A DNA stretch of 64,000 nt from Cloacibacillus evryensis DSM 19522 (lineage in GTDB: Bacteria; Synergistota; Synergistia; Synergistales; Synergistaceae). The position numbers and the translations under genes were made by a program. The stretch is from positions 946,001 to 1,010,000 of the forward strand of contig NZ_KK073872.1 of NCBI RefSeq assembly GCF_000585335.1. The letters run 5' to 3'. The notes beneath the pieces were generated by a model. The model ran no database searches and was not told the DNA's origin. It was given only the letters and a program-made list of their open reading frames with translations. This document shows positions 25,997 to 36,660 of this stretch, one piece after another (position 1 is the first letter of the stretch; the number at the start of each line of letters is the position of its first letter).

Positions 25997-27178
25997 TTAT
26001 TTGTTCTCCCAGAGCTTTGCGTTCTTTTCGATTTCGACCTTCTCTTTATAGAATATGCCAAGTTTACGCTGCTCTTCCAAAACCCAATCGTAGAATTCGT
26101 CGTCCCTGGCGAGCTGCTCGCAGTTGAGGATGCCCTTGCCTGTAAGTTTGCCGTCAGCGATCGCGCGCGCGAAGATGGCGCATGTCGTGGCCGTCGTCCA
26201 GGCCATTGACGTGTAGCCTGTCTCAGGGATTTCCCTTTGGGCGATCTCAAATGTATAGGTCACTCGATCATTGCCCTTAATGCCTTTTGTAACGATCCTA
26301 AGGATGGACATGTCTTCTTCACCCGGCAGTCTCTGGTATTTCTTACCGAAGATATCCATGAGGATGTCGCGGGGGACCTGATCGACCTTACCGAGCCGGC
26401 GTTCTTCCTCGTCAAAGAGGTCGAGCTCATTGAGGAAGCGCATCTGAGCGGCAATCCCGGGCCAGCGGACAGTGTACGCAGCCATCTCAGGCACATCCTT
26501 GAAGCAGCGGAAAAGCCCGCCGAGTCCGTCGCTGGTGAAACACTCAAGGTCCTTATAGTCCTCGATCTCGAAAGGCATCACTTCGCTGAGGGCGGGTATG
26601 CGCTTTGCTTCGCCGCCGCGAACGACTGTCGCCGGCTGGTTGAACTGGTTGATATTGTCATAAAGCGACCATGTTGTGAAGTAATTGAAGGGAGGACGGG
26701 GATTTATGGGAAGGCCGCCGCCGACATAGAGGTACATTTCCTCGCACTTGTCCAGCCGATAATACCCCCGGCCGGCAAAAAAGCTGCTCATTCCGGGTTC
26801 AAAGCCAACCATAGAAATGCCAAGCCCGCCTGTGCGGAGGCCTATCTCATGATAAGGAGCGTCGGAACGGCCGTTCATAGCGGAAACGCTGGCGATCTTT
26901 TTCCCAAGTTCTATAGCAAGTTTGGTCACTTTATAACCGATGGTTCCGGGCATAGCCGCGGTGATGATATCGCAGTCCTCAGAAGCCTTGCTTACAACTT
27001 CCTTATCGAGAGCAGATCCCTTTACTACCTCAACGGAAGGATAAAGTTTTTTTGTTTCTTCCAGATTCTCGTCGCTCATGTCAAGCACGCGGACATCAAA
27101 ATAAGGAAGCAGATTGTGAACTACGCAACGACCAACCATACCTGCGCCAATATGAAGTGCCTTTTTCTTTGCTGCCAT
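25997..27178 (-). CDS. Saccharopine-dehydrogenase-family NAD(P)-dependent oxidoreductase
   Basis: The 393-residue protein starts with a Rossmann fold (KALHIGAGMVGRCVVHNLLPYF, then VRVLDMSDENLE) and continues with the alpha/beta domain typical of saccharopine dehydrogenase and L-lysine 6-dehydrogenase-like enzymes. It probably oxidises the amino group of a diamino or N-substituted amino acid; the substrate cannot be read from sequence. With the symporter, aminotransferase and GntR regulator it forms an uptake-and-oxidation island. Its promoter carries the 27-bp operator at 27235-27261. Confidence 0.87.
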   Translation of the reverse strand: MAAKKKALHIGAGMVGRCVVHNLLPYFDVRVLDMSDENLEETKKLYPSVEVVKGSALDKEVVSKASEDCDIITAAMPGTIGYKVTKLAIELGKKIASVSAMNGRSDAPYHEIGLRTGGLGISMVGFEPGMSSFFAGRGYYRLDKCEEMYLYVGGGLPINPRPPFNYFTTWSLYDNINQFNQPATVVRGGEAKRIPALSEVMPFEIEDYKDLECFTSDGLGGLFRCFKDVPEMAAYTVRWPGIAAQMRFLNELDLFDEEERRLGKVDQVPRDILMDIFGKKYQRLPGEEDMSILRIVTKGIKGNDRVTYTFEIAQREIPETGYTSMAWTTATTCAIFARAIADGKLTGKGILNCEQLARDDEFYDWVLEEQRKLGIFYKEKVEIEKNAKLWENK

Positions 27179-27234
27179 GTTTCTTCCTCCTCACAGATTT
27201 TTTAATAGCGTCAATCAATAAAAATATTGCTACC

Positions 27235-27297
27235 TGTAGTACATGTACTTCATGATCTACACGACCGTATAATACACACCATTCTTTTCCTTGTCAA
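27235..27297 (-). promoter_or_regulatory. Dehydrogenase promoter with GntR operator
   Basis: Minus-strand TTGACA (27297-27292), 17 bases, TATTAT (27274-27269). Directly downstream is a perfect 27-bp dyad (27235-27261): TGTAG-N2-CATG-N5-CATG-N2-CTACA, matching the one at 22276-22302 in form, spacing and position. The rest of the gap to 27561 holds a possible TAAAAT -10 for the MATE gene and no other gene. Confidence 0.78.
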
Positions 27298-27561
27298 GCG
27301 GCTTCAATAATCTTGCAGGGCAAACGCCCCCGGCCTTTTGATGGAGAAAACGGGCGGAAGGGCTGCCTGAAAAAACCAGCCGGCGAAGCAGTGCGGGCGC
27401 GCTTGCGCGGCCGCTCCATCGCCGTCTTTTTCTTTCGGTACTCTCTGATAAAAAGTGCTGCGGGAACGCCGCGATGTGTTAAAATGTCCTGACTGCGGCA
27501 AAGGGCGTTTTATGAGGAATAGGATTTTGCTCGTATCGAGCGGCGAGGCGGGGACAGATAA

Positions 27562-28926
27562 ATGTTGCTGAACAAAAAGTACGAGATAGATATGTGCAGC
27601 GGAGCGATTTTGCCGAAGATGCTTCTTTTCGCGATCCCGCTGATGTGCTCAAGTATATTGCAGCTGCTTTTCAACGCGGCGGATATCATCGTGGTCGGAC
27701 GTTACGCGGGCGATAATTCTCTTGCCGCGGTAGGTTCCAACACACCTCTTATCGGGCTTTTGACAAATCTTTTTATCGGACTTTCGATAGGGACGAATGT
27801 GCTCGCGGCGCGCTATTACGGCGCGAAAGCGGAGGAGGACCTTGCCAAGACCGTCCACACCTCGATGGTGCTCGGGATCGTCAGCGGCCTTTTTCTGTCG
27901 GTCGCCGGCATCGCGGGGGCGCGGAGGATACTCATCTGGATGCAGACCCCTGAGGAGGTGCTCGGCCTCGCGACGCTGTATCTGGTCATCTATTTTCTCG
28001 GGATGACCGCGATGATGGTCTATAATTTTGGCAGCGCGATCCTGCGGGCCGTGGGGGACACGCGCCGGCCGCTCTATTATCTGGTGGCCGCCGGTATTAT
28101 CAACGTGATCCTGAATCTCTTTTTTGTCATCAACCTGCGCCTGGACGTCGCCGGCGTGGCGATCGCGACGGTGATATCGCAGTGCGTTTCGGCGCTGCTC
28201 GTAGTGCGCTGTCTGCTTCGCGAGGGCGGCGGCATCCGGCTGGTACCCTCGATGATGAGGATAGACAGGGCTAAGCTGGCGCAGATTTTGAAGATCGGCC
28301 TTCCCGCGGGAATCCAGGGGGTCCTGTTTTCTCTCTCGAACGTCGTTATCCAGTCTTCGATCAACTCCTTCGGCGCGGTGGTGATGGCGGGTAACTCCGC
28401 CGCCGCGAATATTGAACTTTTCGTCTATTTCGCGATGAACGCCTTTTATCAGGCGATCATCTCATTTACGAGCCAGAATTACGGAGCCGGGCGCATCAAA
28501 CGCATTTATAAGGTCCTCCTGCGCGGCCAGGCCTGTATCGTCGTGATCGGCGGATTGCTCGGCGTGCTCGTCGTCATCTTCGGACGGACGCTGCTCGGCG
28601 TATATTCATCGAGCGGCGCGGTGATCGACGCGGGCATGCAGCGGCTGTGGATACTGTGCAGCACCTATGTGCTCTGCGGCATGATGGACGGCATGGTGGG
28701 AACGCTGCGCGGCCTCGGTTATTCGGTGCTGCCGACCGTCGTAACGCTGCTCGGCGCCTGCGGGCTGCGTCTGGTGTGGATCGCCACATTGTTCCAGGCG
28801 GAGGCTTTCCATACCGTCACGACGGTCTATCTTTCATATCCGGTCTCGTGGGCTGTGACCTTCGGCGTCCACGTCCTCTGTTTCCGGTGGATCATGACCA
28901 AGCGGCTGCTGGTTAGGAAGCTCTAG
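27562..28926 (+). CDS. MATE-family efflux transporter
   Basis: A 454-residue inner-membrane protein with twelve predicted hydrophobic segments arranged as two similar halves, typical of MATE cation-coupled multidrug exporters. Family signals include ADIIVVGRYAGDNSLAAVG near the N-terminus and INSFGAVVMAGNSAAANIE starting the second half. Substrate unknown. It stands alone between the amino-acid island and an orphan binding-protein gene. Confidence 0.92.
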   Translation: MLLNKKYEIDMCSGAILPKMLLFAIPLMCSSILQLLFNAADIIVVGRYAGDNSLAAVGSNTPLIGLLTNLFIGLSIGTNVLAARYYGAKAEEDLAKTVHTSMVLGIVSGLFLSVAGIAGARRILIWMQTPEEVLGLATLYLVIYFLGMTAMMVYNFGSAILRAVGDTRRPLYYLVAAGIINVILNLFFVINLRLDVAGVAIATVISQCVSALLVVRCLLREGGGIRLVPSMMRIDRAKLAQILKIGLPAGIQGVLFSLSNVVIQSSINSFGAVVMAGNSAAANIELFVYFAMNAFYQAIISFTSQNYGAGRIKRIYKVLLRGQACIVVIGGLLGVLVVIFGRTLLGVYSSSGAVIDAGMQRLWILCSTYVLCGMMDGMVGTLRGLGYSVLPTVVTLLGACGLRLVWIATLFQAEAFHTVTTVYLSYPVSWAVTFGVHVLCFRWIMTKRLLVRKL

Positions 28927-29205
28927 GGAACCGCTGATTATCCCTTTTATATGTCCTTCGTCGTCCTATTTAGCATTTTATCATAATGATTTTGTTGCAG
29001 GGTAGTAGTTTACTATCGAATTTAAATATCGGTTTTTTATGTTTTTCTCTAAGCGTTTGACGCGGCTCACCGTAATGCTGGAAAGAAATATAAGGCCAAA
29101 GATGTTTTTCTTAACTTCCGTCTATTGCAAACGCGCATATTATGGTAAAATCTCCTTGCACCCCCCGATCTGCCAAAGACGGAAAACTTATGAGGAGGTT
29201 TTTGC

Positions 29206-30345
29206 ATGCGCAAACTATTCGCAGTACTGGCAATTATGCTTTTGGCTCTCCCAGCTTTCGCCGCCGACACGATCAAAATCGGTGAGATCGCCACGGTCAC
29301 CGGAGACTTCGCCGCCTACGGCGTCGCCGAAGTCGAGTCTGTCAAGATGGCTGTCAGCGAGATCAACGCAAAGGGCGGAGTTCTCGGTAAGAAGCTCGAA
29401 GTAGTAATGTACGACTGCCGCACGCGCAACGAAGACATGGTAAACGCGGCCCGCCGCCTCGTCCAGCAGGACAAGGTCGTCGCGGTCATCGGCCCCAGCG
29501 GCTCCGGCCTCTGCATCGCGGCCTCCCCGGTGTTCAATCAGGGCAAAGTCGCCCACATCGGAACTCTTCCGACAAACCCGAATGTAACGGTCGACGAAAA
29601 GGGCAAAGTAAAGCCCTATAACTTCCGTATATGCTTCCTCGATCCCTATCAGGGAAAGATCCTCGCCGTATTCGCGGCTAAAGACCTCAAGGCTAAAAAG
29701 GCCGCGATCCTTTACGACGTGTCAAGCGATTACTCACACGGGCTCCGCGAGTTCTTCACGAAGAGCTTCAAGGCCGCCGGCGGCACGATCGTTGCCGACG
29801 AGGGACACCGTGGTGAAGACGTCGACTTCCGCGCCCAGCTGACGAAGATCAAGCAGTCGAACCCCGACGTGCTCGTTCTGCCGACGATGGGCAAGTGCAC
29901 CCCCCTCTCCGTCAAGCAGGCTCGTGAAATGGGCATCAGCGTTCCCATCATCGGCGGCGACGGCTACGGCGACTTCATGTGGGAGATCACCGGCAAAGAG
30001 GCGATGAGGAATACCTTCTGGGTGAGCCACGTCGCCAAGGAAGACCCCGCGCTGAAGGATTTCTTCGCGAAGTATAAGAAGCAGACCGCGACGGAATGCC
30101 AGGAGTTCATGAACGCGGTCATGGCCTATGATTCGGTCTACTGGCTCGCGGACGCCATCAAGCGCGCGAACAGCACCGATCCCGTCAAGGTGCGCGACGC
30201 TCTTGAAAAGACAAAGAATCTTCAGCTGATGCATACGAAGCTGACGATGGACGAATTCCACAACCCGAAGGACAAGGATGGATTCATCCTCGAGGCGAAG
30301 GACGGCAAGGCCGTATTCTACAAGAAGATCAGACCGAACGACTAA
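29206..30345 (+). CDS. Periplasmic branched-chain amino-acid-type binding protein (LivJ-like), orphan
   Basis: A 379-residue protein with a signal peptide (MRKLFAVLAIMLLALPAFAA) and a type I periplasmic-binding fold: IKIGEIATVTGDFAAYG, INAKGGVLGKKLEVVMYD and VVAVIGPSGSGLCIAASPVF. Such proteins capture leucine/isoleucine/valine or other amino acids for an ABC permease. No Liv permease or ATPase gene is adjacent, so it must work with a system encoded elsewhere or act as a sensor. GAGGAGG precedes the ATG. Confidence 0.9.
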   Translation: MRKLFAVLAIMLLALPAFAADTIKIGEIATVTGDFAAYGVAEVESVKMAVSEINAKGGVLGKKLEVVMYDCRTRNEDMVNAARRLVQQDKVVAVIGPSGSGLCIAASPVFNQGKVAHIGTLPTNPNVTVDEKGKVKPYNFRICFLDPYQGKILAVFAAKDLKAKKAAILYDVSSDYSHGLREFFTKSFKAAGGTIVADEGHRGEDVDFRAQLTKIKQSNPDVLVLPTMGKCTPLSVKQAREMGISVPIIGGDGYGDFMWEITGKEAMRNTFWVSHVAKEDPALKDFFAKYKKQTATECQEFMNAVMAYDSVYWLADAIKRANSTDPVKVRDALEKTKNLQLMHTKLTMDEFHNPKDKDGFILEAKDGKAVFYKKIRPND

Positions 30346-30365
30346 AATAACTTTCGCATCATACG

Positions 30366-30401
30366 GAGCACGGCGGGCCATCGGCCCCCGTGCTCTTTTT
30401 T
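30366..30401 (+). terminator. Terminator after the LivJ-like gene
   Basis: GAGCACGG/CCGTGCTC stem with an inner GGGCC/GGCCC pairing, followed by TTTTTT. Confidence 0.85.
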
Positions 30402-30540
30402 GTTATCGCTGAATATGAGGGGAGGGGGATGTTTAAGTAGAAATACCGCCCGCCGCGGCTATAGCGCCGGTGGCCGCCCGAAAATATTTCTGTTATTATG
30501 GGGGCACAGGTTAGCTTAAAGCTTGAAGGAGGCCCTCCCG

Positions 30541-32001
30541 ATGGATAATATCAACGCACTCATTCTCTTTGTATCTCTTATATTGCTTTTTTGCATAGCG
30601 TTCAGCCGCTTTCTTACAAAGGCTGGCATTCCCGTGCTCGTCTTCTTTATCTTCGCGGGAATGATCATGGGGTCCGACGGCGTCGGGGGCATATACTTCG
30701 ATAACGCCGTCGTCGCCAGCACCATCGGGAACTTCGCCATATGCTATATCCTCTTTGCCGGCGGTATGGCGACGAGCTGGAAGTCCGCCAAAGAAGTGCT
30801 GGCGCCGGGGGTGCTGCTCTCCACCGTAGGCGTCCTTATAACGGCCGTGTTCGTCGCCGTCGCCGCCTATTTCCTCGTGGGTCTCACATGGCTTCAGGGG
30901 CTGCTGCTGGGAGCGGTGGTATCCTGTACCGACGCCGCCTCCGTGTTCTCCATTCTGCGCTCAAACAACCTCAACCTCAAAGCGCCGCTCGCGCCGCTGC
31001 TTGAACTTGAGAGCGGCAGCAACGACCCCACCGCGTACATGCTGACGATCGCGATAATCAGCCTCATGACGGCGCCTGACAACGGTTTCCTCAGCTTCGC
31101 CATGATGTTCGTGGTGCAGTTCTCCGTCGGCGGCGCGCTTGGCTTTGCCTTCGGTTTTGCCGGCGCGTGGGTGACGAACCGCATAAAGCTCAACAGCGAC
31201 GGTCTGTATCCCGTCGTTGCGGCGACGATAGCCGCCCTTATATATTCGGCGGTGCAAATAATGCACGGGAATGGGTTCCTCGGGATATATGTCGCCGGCA
31301 TGGTGATGGGAAATGTAAAGCTGGCTCACAAGGTTTCGCTGGTCCGTTTCTTTGACGGGTTTTCCTGGCTGATGCAGATACTGGTTTTCGTCACGCTCGG
31401 CCTGCTCGTCTTTCCCTCGCAGCTGCCATCCGTATGGCTGCCGGCGATAACGATATCGGTCATGCTGATGTTCGTCATTCGCCCCGCGGCCGTCTTCCTT
31501 ACGCTGCTGCCCTTCAAATATCCCAGAAATGCGCGGCTCCTGATCTCGTGGGTCGGCCTGCGCGGCGCCTCGTCGATCGTTTTTGCCTCCTACGCGCTCT
31601 CCAATTCGCTCCCCAATGCGGACGTGATTTTTAACATGGTCTTTTTTATATCGCTGACCTCCGTGATCCTTCAGGGGTCTCTTCTTGCGCCGGTGGCCTC
31701 GTTGCTCGACCAGCTTGACCGCGAGGACAAGACCCTTGTCTCCCGCGGCTTCACCGACTATGAAGAGGAGCTGCAGGGGACCCTTTACGAGCTGCGCGCG
31801 GTCAAGGGATCGCCGGCCGTCGGAATGGCGGTGCAGGAGATGAAGTTCCCCGAGAGCGTGCGCATCATGCTCATAAGCCGCGGCAGCGGCACCCTCACCC
31901 CGACGGGGAAGACCCGGATCAAGGAGGGCGATATGCTGATGGTGACGGCGGAAAACACCGGCGTCCTGCTCGCGCTTAAGGAACGTCTCGGCCTCGCTTA
32001 G
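30541..32001 (+). CDS. K+/H+ antiporter, CPA1 NhaP2 type, with C-terminal RCK_C/TrkA_C domain
   Basis: The 486-residue protein has about twelve membrane segments in the first ~390 residues, with the CPA1 signatures AGIPVLVFFIFAGMIMGSD and LLLGAVVSCTDAASVF and ELESGSNDPTAYML around the ion site. The final ~80 residues are a soluble TrkA_C-like domain (GTLTPTGKTRIKEGDMLMV). Such proteins extrude K+ in exchange for H+ at the inner membrane. The ATG at 30541 is preceded by AAGGAGG. Confidence 0.9.
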   Translation: MDNINALILFVSLILLFCIAFSRFLTKAGIPVLVFFIFAGMIMGSDGVGGIYFDNAVVASTIGNFAICYILFAGGMATSWKSAKEVLAPGVLLSTVGVLITAVFVAVAAYFLVGLTWLQGLLLGAVVSCTDAASVFSILRSNNLNLKAPLAPLLELESGSNDPTAYMLTIAIISLMTAPDNGFLSFAMMFVVQFSVGGALGFAFGFAGAWVTNRIKLNSDGLYPVVAATIAALIYSAVQIMHGNGFLGIYVAGMVMGNVKLAHKVSLVRFFDGFSWLMQILVFVTLGLLVFPSQLPSVWLPAITISVMLMFVIRPAAVFLTLLPFKYPRNARLLISWVGLRGASSIVFASYALSNSLPNADVIFNMVFFISLTSVILQGSLLAPVASLLDQLDREDKTLVSRGFTDYEEELQGTLYELRAVKGSPAVGMAVQEMKFPESVRIMLISRGSGTLTPTGKTRIKEGDMLMVTAENTGVLLALKERLGLA

Positions 32002-32021
32002 CGGTTAGCGCGCGGAAACGG

Positions 32022-32058
32022 ATCGCCGGCCTGAAGTCCTATCCTTCAGGCCGGCGAT
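32022..32058. terminator. Bidirectional terminator between antiporter and kbl
   Basis: ATCGCCGGCCTGAAG/CTTCAGGCCGGCGAT, a perfect 15-bp stem between convergent genes, followed by TTT on the plus side. Confidence 0.8.
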
Positions 32059-32080
32059 TTTATCCTTTATGATGACAGGG

Positions 32081-33268
32081 CTAGATCCCCATCTCCCTCT
32101 TGACCTCGGCGAAGGCTGTTATCGCCCTGTCGAGATCCTCCTTCGTGTGCGCCGCGGAGACCTGTGTGCGCACCCTTGCCTTGCCCTGCGGGACTACGGG
32201 GTAGAAGAAGCCCGTCACGTATATGCCCTTTTCAAGCAGCCGTGAGGCGAATTCCGAGGCTGCCTTCGCGTCATAGAGCATGATCGGCACGATCGGATGC
32301 GTCCCGGGGAGGATGTCGAAGCCCAGCGCCGCCATCTCTTCGCGGAAATATTTGGTGTTGGCGTGTACCCGGTCGCGGTATCCGGTCGACTCCTCAAGCA
32401 TCTTTATAACTTCTAGCGAGGCGCCGCAGATCGCGGGGGCTACGGTGTTCGAGAAGAGATAGGGGCGGCTGCGCTGGCGCAGCATCTCCACAATTTCGGC
32501 CTTAGAGCTCACATAACCGCCGGAGGCTCCGCCGAGAGCCTTGCCGAGAGTGCCGGTGATGATGTCTACGCGTCCCATGACGCCGCAGTATTCGTGCGTG
32601 CCGCGCCCGCGTTCGCCCATAAAGCCGACTGCGTGGCTGTCGTCGACCATCACGAGGGCGTCATATTCGTCGGCGAGGTCGCAAATGCCTTTAAGGTCGG
32701 CGATATAGCCGTCCATCGAGAATACGCCGTCGGTGACGATGAGTTTGATGTCTGCTCCCGCCGTTTTCGCCGCCTCCAACTGTTCGCGGAGCGACGCCAT
32801 GTCGTTGTTCTTATAGCGGAACTTCTTCGCCTTGCAGAGGCGCACGCCGTCGATGATGCTGGCGTGGTTCAGCTCGTCGCTGATGATCGCGTCCTTGTCG
32901 GAGAGCAGCGGCTCGAATACGCCCCCGTTCGCGTCGAAGCAGGAGGAATAGAGAATAGTATCATCCATGCCGAGGAAGCGGCTGACGGCAGCTTCGAGGT
33001 CCTTGTGTATCTGCTGTGTGCCGCAGATGAAACGAACCGAGGCCAGGCCGTAGCCCCAGCGGTCGTAGGCCGCCTTCGCCGCTTCGATGACGCGCGCGTT
33101 GTCGGCGAGTCCCAGGTAGTTGTTGGCGCACATGTTGACGACGCCGCCCTTGGCGGTGGTGTCGATCACGTCGCGCTGCGGGGTCGTGATTATACGTTCG
33201 TTCTTATAGAGGCCGTCCGCCTTTATCTTTTCTATTTCAGCCGCTATTTTGCCGATCGCAGTTTTCAT
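32081..33268 (-). CDS. kbl: Glycine C-acetyltransferase (2-amino-3-ketobutyrate CoA ligase)
   Basis: The 395-residue PLP enzyme cleaves 2-amino-3-oxobutyrate with CoA into glycine and acetyl-CoA, the second step of threonine degradation. It has CANNYLGLA at the N-terminus, [25 protein letters not shown] and the PLP lysine in [14 protein letters not shown]. It lies 84 bp downstream of tdh on the same strand with a strong hairpin between. The ATG at 33268 matches the family start. Confidence 0.94.
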   Translation of the reverse strand: MKTAIGKIAAEIEKIKADGLYKNERIITTPQRDVIDTTAKGGVVNMCANNYLGLADNARVIEAAKAAYDRWGYGLASVRFICGTQQIHKDLEAAVSRFLGMDDTILYSSCFDANGGVFEPLLSDKDAIISDELNHASIIDGVRLCKAKKFRYKNNDMASLREQLEAAKTAGADIKLIVTDGVFSMDGYIADLKGICDLADEYDALVMVDDSHAVGFMGERGRGTHEYCGVMGRVDIITGTLGKALGGASGGYVSSKAEIVEMLRQRSRPYLFSNTVAPAICGASLEVIKMLEESTGYRDRVHANTKYFREEMAALGFDILPGTHPIVPIMLYDAKAASEFASRLLEKGIYVTGFFYPVVPQGKARVRTQVSAAHTKEDLDRAITAFAEVKREMGI

Positions 33269-33310
33269 GTTTCGTATATACCGCCTTTCCTGAATGTTAA
33301 AAGCTCTTGG

Positions 33311-33345
33311 ACAACCCCAGGCCAATTTTATTGCCGGGGGGTTGT
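33311..33345 (-). terminator. Intercistronic hairpin between tdh and kbl
   Basis: ACAACCCC/GGGGTTGT stem enclosing a smaller GGCAAT/ATTGCC-type stem. It begins only a few bases past the tdh stop and lacks a T run directly after it, so it is more likely an attenuation or mRNA-processing element than a full terminator. Confidence 0.5.
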
Positions 33346-33352
33346 TCGCCGC

Positions 33353-34396
33353 TTAAAGTTTCTGCCAGTCAAGGACGACCTTGCCCGACTGCCCGCTGTT
33401 CATCGCCTCAAAGCCCTTTTCAAAGTCGCGCACGTCGAAGCGGTGGGTGATGACCTCGCTGATGTTGAGCCCGCTCTGGAGCATCGTCGTCATCTTATAC
33501 CATGTCTCGTACATCTCGCGTCCGTAGATGCCCTTTATCGTCAGCCCGTTGAAGATGACCTTGTCCCAGTCGATCACGGTGCCAGGCTTTACCAGGCCGA
33601 GCAGCGCGATCTTGCCGCTGTTGTGCATCGCGTTGACCATGCCGGAAAAGGCCTGCGGGCTGCCGGACATCTCAAGTCCGACGTCGAAGCCCTCTTTCAT
33701 GCCGAGCTCGCGCATCACGTCGCGGAGGTCTTCCCTGTCGGCGCGTACCGTGCGCGTCGCGCCAAGCCTCTTCGCGAGGTCGAGCCGGTAGTCGTTGAGG
33801 TCGCTGACGACGACGTTGCGCGCGCCTACGTGGCGGCATATCGCGGCGGCCATCATGCCGATGGGGCCCGCTCCCGTGATAAGCACGTCCTCGCCGATAA
33901 GGTCGAACTGTAGCGCCGTGTGCGTGGCGTTGCCGAGAGGATCGAAGCAGGAGATTATATCGTCTGGGATCTCAGGGGCGCAGCGCCAGACGTTCGTCGT
34001 CGGTATCGAGAGATACTGCGCGAAAGCTCCGTCCCTGTTCACGCCTACGCCGATCGTGTGCGGGCAGTAATGGCGGCGACCGGCTAGGCAGTTACGGCAC
34101 TCGCCGCAGACAATATGGCCCTCGCCGGAGACTCGCTCTCCAACCTTCCAGCCGCGCACATGGCTGCCGAGCTCGACGATCTCGCCGACATACTCGTGCC
34201 CGATAGTCATCGGAGTTTTAATGGTCTTCTGCGACCATTCGTCCCAGTTATAAATGTGGAGGTCCGTGCCGCAGATCGATGTCTTCTTTATTTTTATCAA
34301 AACATCGTTGGGCCCCGGCTGAGGAATGTCGACTTCGCGCATCCACAGGCCGACACCCGGTTTTTCTTTGACAAGAGCAAGCATTTTTCCCTTCAT
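33353..34396 (-). CDS. tdh: L-threonine 3-dehydrogenase
   Basis: A 347-residue zinc alcohol-dehydrogenase-family enzyme that oxidises threonine to 2-amino-3-oxobutyrate with NAD+. The catalytic zinc site is in [16 protein letters not shown] and GHEYVGE, the structural zinc site in [15 protein letters not shown], and the Rossmann motif is [11 protein letters not shown]. The ATG at 34396 (MKGKMLAL) has AAGGAG eight bases upstream. With kbl it forms the threonine-to-glycine pathway. The 370-bp region upstream to typA holds both promoters but no clear consensus boxes or gene. Confidence 0.95.
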   Translation of the reverse strand: MKGKMLALVKEKPGVGLWMREVDIPQPGPNDVLIKIKKTSICGTDLHIYNWDEWSQKTIKTPMTIGHEYVGEIVELGSHVRGWKVGERVSGEGHIVCGECRNCLAGRRHYCPHTIGVGVNRDGAFAQYLSIPTTNVWRCAPEIPDDIISCFDPLGNATHTALQFDLIGEDVLITGAGPIGMMAAAICRHVGARNVVVSDLNDYRLDLAKRLGATRTVRADREDLRDVMRELGMKEGFDVGLEMSGSPQAFSGMVNAMHNSGKIALLGLVKPGTVIDWDKVIFNGLTIKGIYGREMYETWYKMTTMLQSGLNISEVITHRFDVRDFEKGFEAMNSGQSGKVVLDWQKL

Positions 34397-34766
34397 CTTC
34401 GTCACTCCTTCAAGCTGTTTTCGTCGTTTATTCATGTAACGGTATAATCAAAAGCTTTTTATTGGGCGTGGTTATTGAATTATCACTAATATACCCTAAA
34501 CGCATGGAAAATTCAAATAGACAGAACGATTCTATTGCTGATTTATTGCAACTGCACAGTCCGCGGCGAAAGACGCGCCGGTGAACGCCGGAACGCTGAA
34601 TCGCAGTTTATCCACCGCCGGGTGTTTTCTGCTTCGCTTGAATCGATGCTGGACAAATTTGCCATGTAAGTGTTATTATCTTACGTTGGCTAGAATAATC
34701 GCTGGTTGAAAAATTCAATGGCGCAGAACAGTTAGGACGTATACTAAACCGAGAGGAACATATAAA

Positions 34767-36659
34767 ATGCAGGACTCTTCAAAGATAAGAAATATAGCTA
34801 TCATCGCTCATATCGACCACGGCAAGACAACGTTAATAGACGGCATCTTCAAGGCGGCGCACCTCTTCCGCGATAATCAGGTAATGGAGGAGCGCGTGAT
34901 GGACGCGGGAAATCTGGAGCGCGAACGCGGCATCACGATCAAGGCCAAACACTGCACGGTCGAATGGGAAGGCTACAAGATAAACATCGTCGACACCCCC
35001 GGGCACGCCGATTTTTCGGGAGAGGTCGAAAGAGTCCTCTCGATGGTCGATTCCGTCCTGCTGCTCGTCGACGCGAACGAAGGGCCGATGCCGCAGACGC
35101 GTTATGTCCTCATGCGCGCGCTGAAACTCGGACTCAGGCCGATCGTGATCGTCAACAAGGTGGACCGCCCGAACGCCGAACCCGACTCGGCGCTCGACAA
35201 GACCTTTGACCTGTTTATTGAGCTTGGCGCGACGGAAGAGCAGTGCGACTTCGCGGTGCTCTATGGCTCCGGCCTTCAGGGCTGGTTCGTGGACGATCTC
35301 GGCAAACACGAGGATAACTCAAAGGCCGGAATGAACGACCTCTTTAAGACGATAATCGAGAGGGTCCCGGCGCCGCGCGCGGAGATGGACAAGCCCTTCC
35401 TCATGCAGGTCTGCACGCTCTCATGGAGCGAATATCTGGGCCGCATCGGCTGCGGGCGCATCCTTCAGGGCACGCTGAAGAAAGGGGACCGGATACTGCG
35501 CACGCACACGCGCTGGACCGATTACGATCAGACGAGCTGGGAGGTCGTATCCACCGACACCTCGACCTGTGCGCACCTCTATGTCACAAAGGGGCTGGAC
35601 CGCGCCGAAGTTTCGGAGGTCGGCGCGGGCGACATCGTCTGGTTCACGGGGCCCGAGAATATCGACCTCGGCGATACGATGAGCGCTCCTGACCTTTCTA
35701 ATCCCGCGATCGCGCCTCTTGACATCGAAGAGCCTACGGTCTCGATGCTTTTCCTTGTAAACACGAGCCCCTTCGCCAATCAGGACGGCAACGCGATCAC
35801 GCTGCGCCAGCTCAAGGCGCGCATAGAGCGTGAAACCAAGACCGACCCCGCCCTGCGCATGGAAGACCTCGGCCGTCCTGACGGCATCAAGGTCTCGGGG
35901 CGCGGCGAGCTTCACCTCGGCATCCTTATCGAAGAGATACGCCGCGAGGGATCGGAGATCTGCGTCTCGCGTCCTGAGGTCATCACCCAGCACGATTCAA
36001 GGGGGCGCACTCTCGAGCCGATGGAGGAACTTATCATCGACGTGCCGGAGGAATATCAGGGCGTCGTTATCCAGAAGCTCGCGCAGCGCAAGGGCGAGCT
36101 TAAAAATATGGAAAACAGCGGCACCGGCGTTCTGCGCCTGGAATTTTCTATCCCTACGCGCGGCCTTATCGGCTACCGCGGGGAATTTCTCACCGACACG
36201 CGCGGCCTGGGCATCCTCGCTTCGCGCTTCGTCGGCTATGGCGAATGGATGGGCGAGATAAACGCGCGCTCGCGCGGTTCGCTCGTCTCGATGGATACCG
36301 GCCCCGCCACAAGCTACGCGCTTGACAACCTTCAGGAGCGCGGCACCCTCTTTATCAAACCGGGCGACCCGATCTACAACGGACAGGTCGTGGGCGAAGC
36401 CTCGCGCCTCAAAGACATTCCCTGCAATCCCGCCAAACGTAAACAGCAGAACAACATGCGTTCCGCGACCAAGGATATGAAGACGGTGCTCGACGTCCCG
36501 CGCACGGTGACGATCGATACGGCGCTTGAGTGGATCGCCGACGACGAGCTGGTCGAGGTGACGCCGCTTTCGGTGCGTATACGCAAGATGATCCTCGACG
36601 CCGACCAGCGCAAGAAGGCCCGTATGCAGGCGGGGATAAGCGATTCGGACGAGGATTAA
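34767..36659 (+). CDS. typA: Ribosome-binding GTPase TypA/BipA
   Basis: A 630-residue EF-G-like translational GTPase. The G1 motif is [10 protein letters not shown] (residues 15-24), G2 lies in RERGITI, G3 is DTPGHADF and G4 is NKVDRP; the characteristic TypA C-terminus includes [17 protein letters not shown] and [15 protein letters not shown]. It acts on the ribosome, mainly under stress or cold. AGAGGAAC precedes the ATG. The DUF815 gene begins one base after the stop (TAAAATG). Confidence 0.95.
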   Translation: MQDSSKIRNIAIIAHIDHGKTTLIDGIFKAAHLFRDNQVMEERVMDAGNLERERGITIKAKHCTVEWEGYKINIVDTPGHADFSGEVERVLSMVDSVLLLVDANEGPMPQTRYVLMRALKLGLRPIVIVNKVDRPNAEPDSALDKTFDLFIELGATEEQCDFAVLYGSGLQGWFVDDLGKHEDNSKAGMNDLFKTIIERVPAPRAEMDKPFLMQVCTLSWSEYLGRIGCGRILQGTLKKGDRILRTHTRWTDYDQTSWEVVSTDTSTCAHLYVTKGLDRAEVSEVGAGDIVWFTGPENIDLGDTMSAPDLSNPAIAPLDIEEPTVSMLFLVNTSPFANQDGNAITLRQLKARIERETKTDPALRMEDLGRPDGIKVSGRGELHLGILIEEIRREGSEICVSRPEVITQHDSRGRTLEPMEELIIDVPEEYQGVVIQKLAQRKGELKNMENSGTGVLRLEFSIPTRGLIGYRGEFLTDTRGLGILASRFVGYGEWMGEINARSRGSLVSMDTGPATSYALDNLQERGTLFIKPGDPIYNGQVVGEASRLKDIPCNPAKRKQQNNMRSATKDMKTVLDVPRTVTIDTALEWIADDELVEVTPLSVRIRKMILDADQRKKARMQAGISDSDED

Positions 36660-36660
36660 A

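Noticed and set aside
21102..27300. Integrative element using tRNA-Leu as attachment site
   Set aside because: No integrase gene and no repeat of the tRNA 3' end found downstream; base composition is only mildly different.
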